Positions 15,294-17,128 of a DNA stretch of 17,128 bases are shown here, piece by piece. The DNA is from Limiplasma merdipullorum (GTDB taxonomy: Bacteria > Bacillota > Clostridia > Christensenellales > Aristaeellaceae): positions 1 through 17,128 of the forward strand of contig DVHQ01000060.1 in NCBI GenBank assembly GCA_018711955.1. The letters are read 5' to 3'. How positions within the stretch are numbered: position 1 is the first letter of the stretch; the number at the start of each line of letters is the position of its first letter. The position numbers were made by a program, and so were the translations under genes. Below the pieces are notes generated by a model. It was given only the letters and a program-made list of their open reading frames with translations, made no database searches and was not told the origin of the DNA.

Positions 15294-15850
15294 TGCGCAT
15301 TATCGCCGGGCAATGCGGCGGCGCACAGCTTTATGCGCCGCGCGGGATGGACACACGTCCCACGCAGGACAAGGTGAAGGAATCCCTGTTCAGCATCATT
15401 CAGGCCTATGTGCCCGGAGCGCGGGTGCTGGATCTGTTTGCGGGCAGCGGCGCGCTGGCTCTGGAGGCGCTCAGCCGGGGCGCGGACTTTGCCGCCCTGG
15501 CGGACCGCGACCGGGAAGCGGTCTCATGCATTCGCCGGAATGGGGAAAAGCTGCGCTTCATGGACGCCATGCGGATCTACGCGGGCGACTGGCGGCAGGC
15601 GCTTTCGCAGATGAAGGGAGAGGAACGCCGGTTTGACCTGGTGTTTCTGGACCCGCCTTACCGCATGCCGGTATTGGAAGAATGCTGTGCGGCGCTTGCG
15701 GATCTGGGACTGCTGGAGGCGGACGCGCTATTGGTGCTGGAGCACCGGCTGGACGCGGTTCCTTCGCCGGACGGGCGTTTTGCGCTATGGAAAGACCGCG
15801 CCTATGGCGACACTGCAATTCATTTTTTTCACTACCGCGAGAGCGTGTAG
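15293..15850 (+). CDS. rsmD: 16S rRNA (guanine(966)-N2)-methyltransferase RsmD
   Basis: Methylates G966 (E. coli numbering) of 16S rRNA with SAM during small-subunit assembly. The 185 residues show the family pattern: MRIIAGQCGG start, RPTQDKVKESLF (22-33), SAM motif I VLDLFAGSGALALEAL (45-60), DRDREAV, and the catalytic FLDPPY (118-123). Length is typical. Pairing with coaD, whose start follows 17 bases after this stop, is a widespread bacterial arrangement and supports the call. Translation probably couples to the upstream membrane gene through the TGATG overlap. Confidence 0.95.
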   Translation: MRIIAGQCGGAQLYAPRGMDTRPTQDKVKESLFSIIQAYVPGARVLDLFAGSGALALEALSRGADFAALADRDREAVSCIRRNGEKLRFMDAMRIYAGDWRQALSQMKGEERRFDLVFLDPPYRMPVLEECCAALADLGLLEADALLVLEHRLDAVPSPDGRFALWKDRAYGDTAIHFFHYRESV

Positions 15851-15867
15851 GTCAGGAGGAAACGGAC

Positions 15868-16353
15868 GTGAAAAAGGGCCTGTGCGTATATCCCGGCAGC
15901 TTTGACCCCGTGACCATCGGCCATCTGGATCTGATTGAGCGCGGCGCGGACATCTTCCCCGAAGTGGTGGTGGCAGTGCTGCACAACCCGGCCAAGGAGG
16001 GGTGCTTTCCCATCGCGCAGCGGTTGGAACTGCTCTCCCGCGCATGCGCTCATCTGCCCAACGTGCGCTTTGATCAGTTTGACGGACTGCTGGTGGACTA
16101 TATGAGAAAGCTGGATGCCGGGATCGTCCTGCGCGGCCTGAGGGCTGTGACGGATTTTGAAAGCGAATTTCAAATGGCCCAGCTCAACCACCAGATGGCG
16201 CCCGGCGTGGAGACCCTCTTCATGATGACCGCGCCGGAGCACGCCTATCTCAGTTCCAGCGCTGTTCGGGAAATCGGCCTGTTTGGGGGGGATATTGCCC
16301 CGTTTGTGCCGGCGTCCATCGTGGAGGATGTACGGCGCGCCTTACAACGTTGA
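15868..16353 (+). CDS. coaD: Phosphopantetheine adenylyltransferase CoaD
   Basis: Transfers AMP from ATP to 4'-phosphopantetheine, the penultimate step of coenzyme A synthesis. The 161 residues contain the nucleotidyltransferase T/HXGH motif in PGSFDPVTIGH (9-19, His19), IVLRGLRAVTDFESEFQMA (86-104) and YLSSSAVRE (127-135), all typical. I chose the GTG at 15868 because AGGAGGA lies 7 bases upstream and the protein then starts with the family's usual short lead-in to YPGSFDP. A longer in-frame reading back to 15682 only overlaps rsmD. The supply of CoA fits the CoA-dependent cluster upstream, but coaD is essential housekeeping in its own right. Confidence 0.96.
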   Translation: MKKGLCVYPGSFDPVTIGHLDLIERGADIFPEVVVAVLHNPAKEGCFPIAQRLELLSRACAHLPNVRFDQFDGLLVDYMRKLDAGIVLRGLRAVTDFESEFQMAQLNHQMAPGVETLFMMTAPEHAYLSSSAVREIGLFGGDIAPFVPASIVEDVRRALQR

Positions 16354-16381
16354 CCATATTTTGACGGGAGGAAAAAGAACC

Positions 16382-17020
16382 ATGCAACAGGATGCCATTT
16401 CCGCTTTCCGGAAGAATCTCAATGACCTTGAGGAAATTGTGATGCAGGCCAAACGCGTGCCGCTGAGCAATATGTGCATGGTGGACCGCGAGCGCATTCT
16501 GGGCCTGGCAAACGCCATTACAACCGATCTGCCCACGGTGTTTGCCGAATGCGAGGGCGTGGTGCAGAATCAGATCACCATCATTTCCGAGGCCAACGAG
16601 CGCGCTGAGCAGACCAAGCAGAACGCCACCATGCGCGCCAATCAGTACGTGACCGACGCCAAGAATCAGGCCCAGCAGATGACCGCCCAGGCCCAGCAGC
16701 AGGCGCAGGAAATGCTCAAGAAAGCGCAGCAGCAGGCGGCCGGCATGGTGCGCGAGGCACAGGAGCAGGCGGCCAATATGGTCAAGGACGCGGAGAACCG
16801 GGCCCGTCAGCTGGTCAGCGAGCAGGAGATCACCGCGCGCGCCAATATGGAAGCCGAGGAGCTGCGTCAGAACACGCACGAGGAGATCGAAAAGCTCTAT
16901 AACGACGTGTATCGTCATATCGATGAGGTCCTGGCCCAGCTGGACCGCTCCATCAGCGAAAAGCTGACCGATATCCGCATGACACGCCAGCAGATTGACC
17001 AGAGCATGTCCATGCGGTAA
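16382..17020 (+). CDS. Coiled-coil protein with hendecad repeats, DivIVA/ATPase-stalk-like, function unknown
   Basis: A 212-residue soluble helical protein, rich in Ala and Gln. After a short N-terminal region (1-60) come seven 11-residue repeats at 71-147, each opening Ala-x-x-x-Ala, for example AQQQAQEMLKK, AQQQAAGMVRE and AQEQAANMVKD. A helical C-terminus with charged heptad-like sequence (148-212) follows. Hendecad periodicity gives a nearly straight or right-handed coiled coil, as in rotary ATPase peripheral stalks, which may explain why such genes are often labelled ATPase although no nucleotide site is present. The ATG at 16382 has GGGAGGA about 10 bases upstream; an in-frame reading from 16283 overlaps coaD and is unlikely. 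Similar genes follow coaD in other Clostridia as far as I recall, and a DivIVA-like or cell-envelope role is possible. It ends just before a terminator hairpin. Confidence 0.85.
   Translation: MQQDAISAFRKNLNDLEEIVMQAKRVPLSNMCMVDRERILGLANAITTDLPTVFAECEGVVQNQITIISEANERAEQTKQNATMRANQYVTDAKNQAQQMTAQAQQQAQEMLKKAQQQAAGMVREAQEQAANMVKDAENRARQLVSEQEITARANMEAEELRQNTHEEIEKLYNDVYRHIDEVLAQLDRSISEKLTDIRMTRQQIDQSMSMR
16592..16822 (+). repeat. Seven in-phase 33-base (11-codon) repeats in the coiled-coil gene
   Basis: Codons 71-147 consist of seven consecutive hendecads with Ala at position 1 and Ala at position 5 throughout, and a mostly hydrophobic residue (T, Y, M, M, M, M, L) at position 8. The last five are very regular. 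At DNA level they repeat as a diverged 33-base unit rich in GCC, CAG and GCG codons, so copy-number change by slippage is conceivable. Confidence 0.8.
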
Positions 17021-17024
17021 GCAG

Positions 17025-17063
17025 AACAAGCGCCGCCGTGCCCCGTGCACGGCGGCGCTTGTT
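17025..17063 (+). terminator. Strong hairpin terminator after the coaD-coiled-coil block
   Basis: A perfect 17-bp stem (17025-17041 with 17047-17063) closes a 5-base loop CCCGT and starts four bases after the stop codon. The 5' arm begins AACAAG and the 3' arm ends CTTGTT, so the short U-rich part lies inside the stem, followed by AAATG. The U-tract is weak but the stem is very stable, and it sits exactly at the gene end. It may serve in both directions. Confidence 0.7.
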
Positions 17064-17128
17064 AAATGATGCCCACACTGCATGCACTTGCCACGGTTCG
17101 CACCTCGCGAAGAGGTCACAATACCCCT
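17064..17128. other. Right edge, 65 bases without an assigned feature
   Basis: Only a small hairpin (ACCTC, loop GCGAA, GAGGT at 17102-17116) is visible here. No start codon with a ribosome binding site, tRNA or promoter can be supported. Confidence 0.5.

Noticed and set aside
16283..16381. Longer N-terminus for the coiled-coil protein
   Set aside because: It would overlap the end of coaD, and the ATG at 16382 has a strong GGGAGGA site.
16250..17119. Minus-strand frame containing a CMQCGHHL zinc-knuckle-like stretch near the right edge
   Set aside because: The frame runs through the terminator hairpin and then antisense to the coiled-coil gene, giving Leu/Gly/His-rich filler. The two cysteines are probably chance.

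Overview
This window appears to come from the chromosome of a spore-forming, anaerobic Clostridia-like bacterium with GC-rich DNA (about 60% by eye). The evidence for this is the yerC-pcrA-ligA gene order familiar from Firmicutes, a SpoIIP sporulation hydrolase, a DUF1614 membrane protein, the oxygen-sensitive indolepyruvate:ferredoxin oxidoreductase, and strong GGAGG-type ribosome binding sites. A high-GC Clostridia order such as Christensenellales or Eubacteriales fits, but I cannot name the genus. No RNA genes, CRISPR arrays, insertion sequences or phage genes are visible, and the DNA is almost entirely coding. The largest gap between genes is 266 bases (7489-7754).

Layout. Left part, positions 1-7488: a plus-strand methyltransferase-fold gene, open at the left edge, converges on a minus-strand operon of yerC, pcrA and ligA (5622 down to 1049). 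The operon's probable intrinsic terminator lies inside the 3' end of the convergent gene. Upstream of it, also on the minus strand, is a two-gene sporulation operon: DUF1614 membrane protein then spoIIP (7488 down to 5722). Middle part, 7489-7754: a divergent regulatory region with a candidate sigma-E-like promoter facing left and a good vegetative promoter facing right. Right part, 7755-13251: a plus-strand cluster paaK-iorA-iorB-paaK-ACT for aryl-2-oxoacid, aryl-acetyl-CoA and aryl-acetate interconversion. Then follow alr, an unknown membrane protein, rsmD, coaD and a coiled-coil protein (13301-17020), closed by a 17-bp hairpin terminator.

How the genes work together. PcrA and LigA are housekeeping DNA-repair enzymes and YerC is a small TrpR-like DNA-binding protein. 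SpoIIP and its partner act on the cell wall and membrane during engulfment. IorA and IorB form a ferredoxin-linked enzyme that turns aromatic 2-oxoacids into aryl-acetyl-CoA. The two PaaK paralogues link aryl-acetyl-CoA to free arylacetate, either releasing the acid with possible energy recovery (fermentation) or activating it for reductive carboxylation (biosynthesis). The tandem ACT protein is a plausible amino-acid sensor for this module. The right-hand block is housekeeping: D-alanine supply, 16S rRNA methylation and coenzyme A synthesis.

I did not find a clearly new defence or mobile system. The points most worth a second look are the two-ligase IOR-ACT module, the terminator embedded in a convergent coding region, the hendecad coiled-coil protein next to coaD, and the unassigned methyltransferase-like and membrane proteins.
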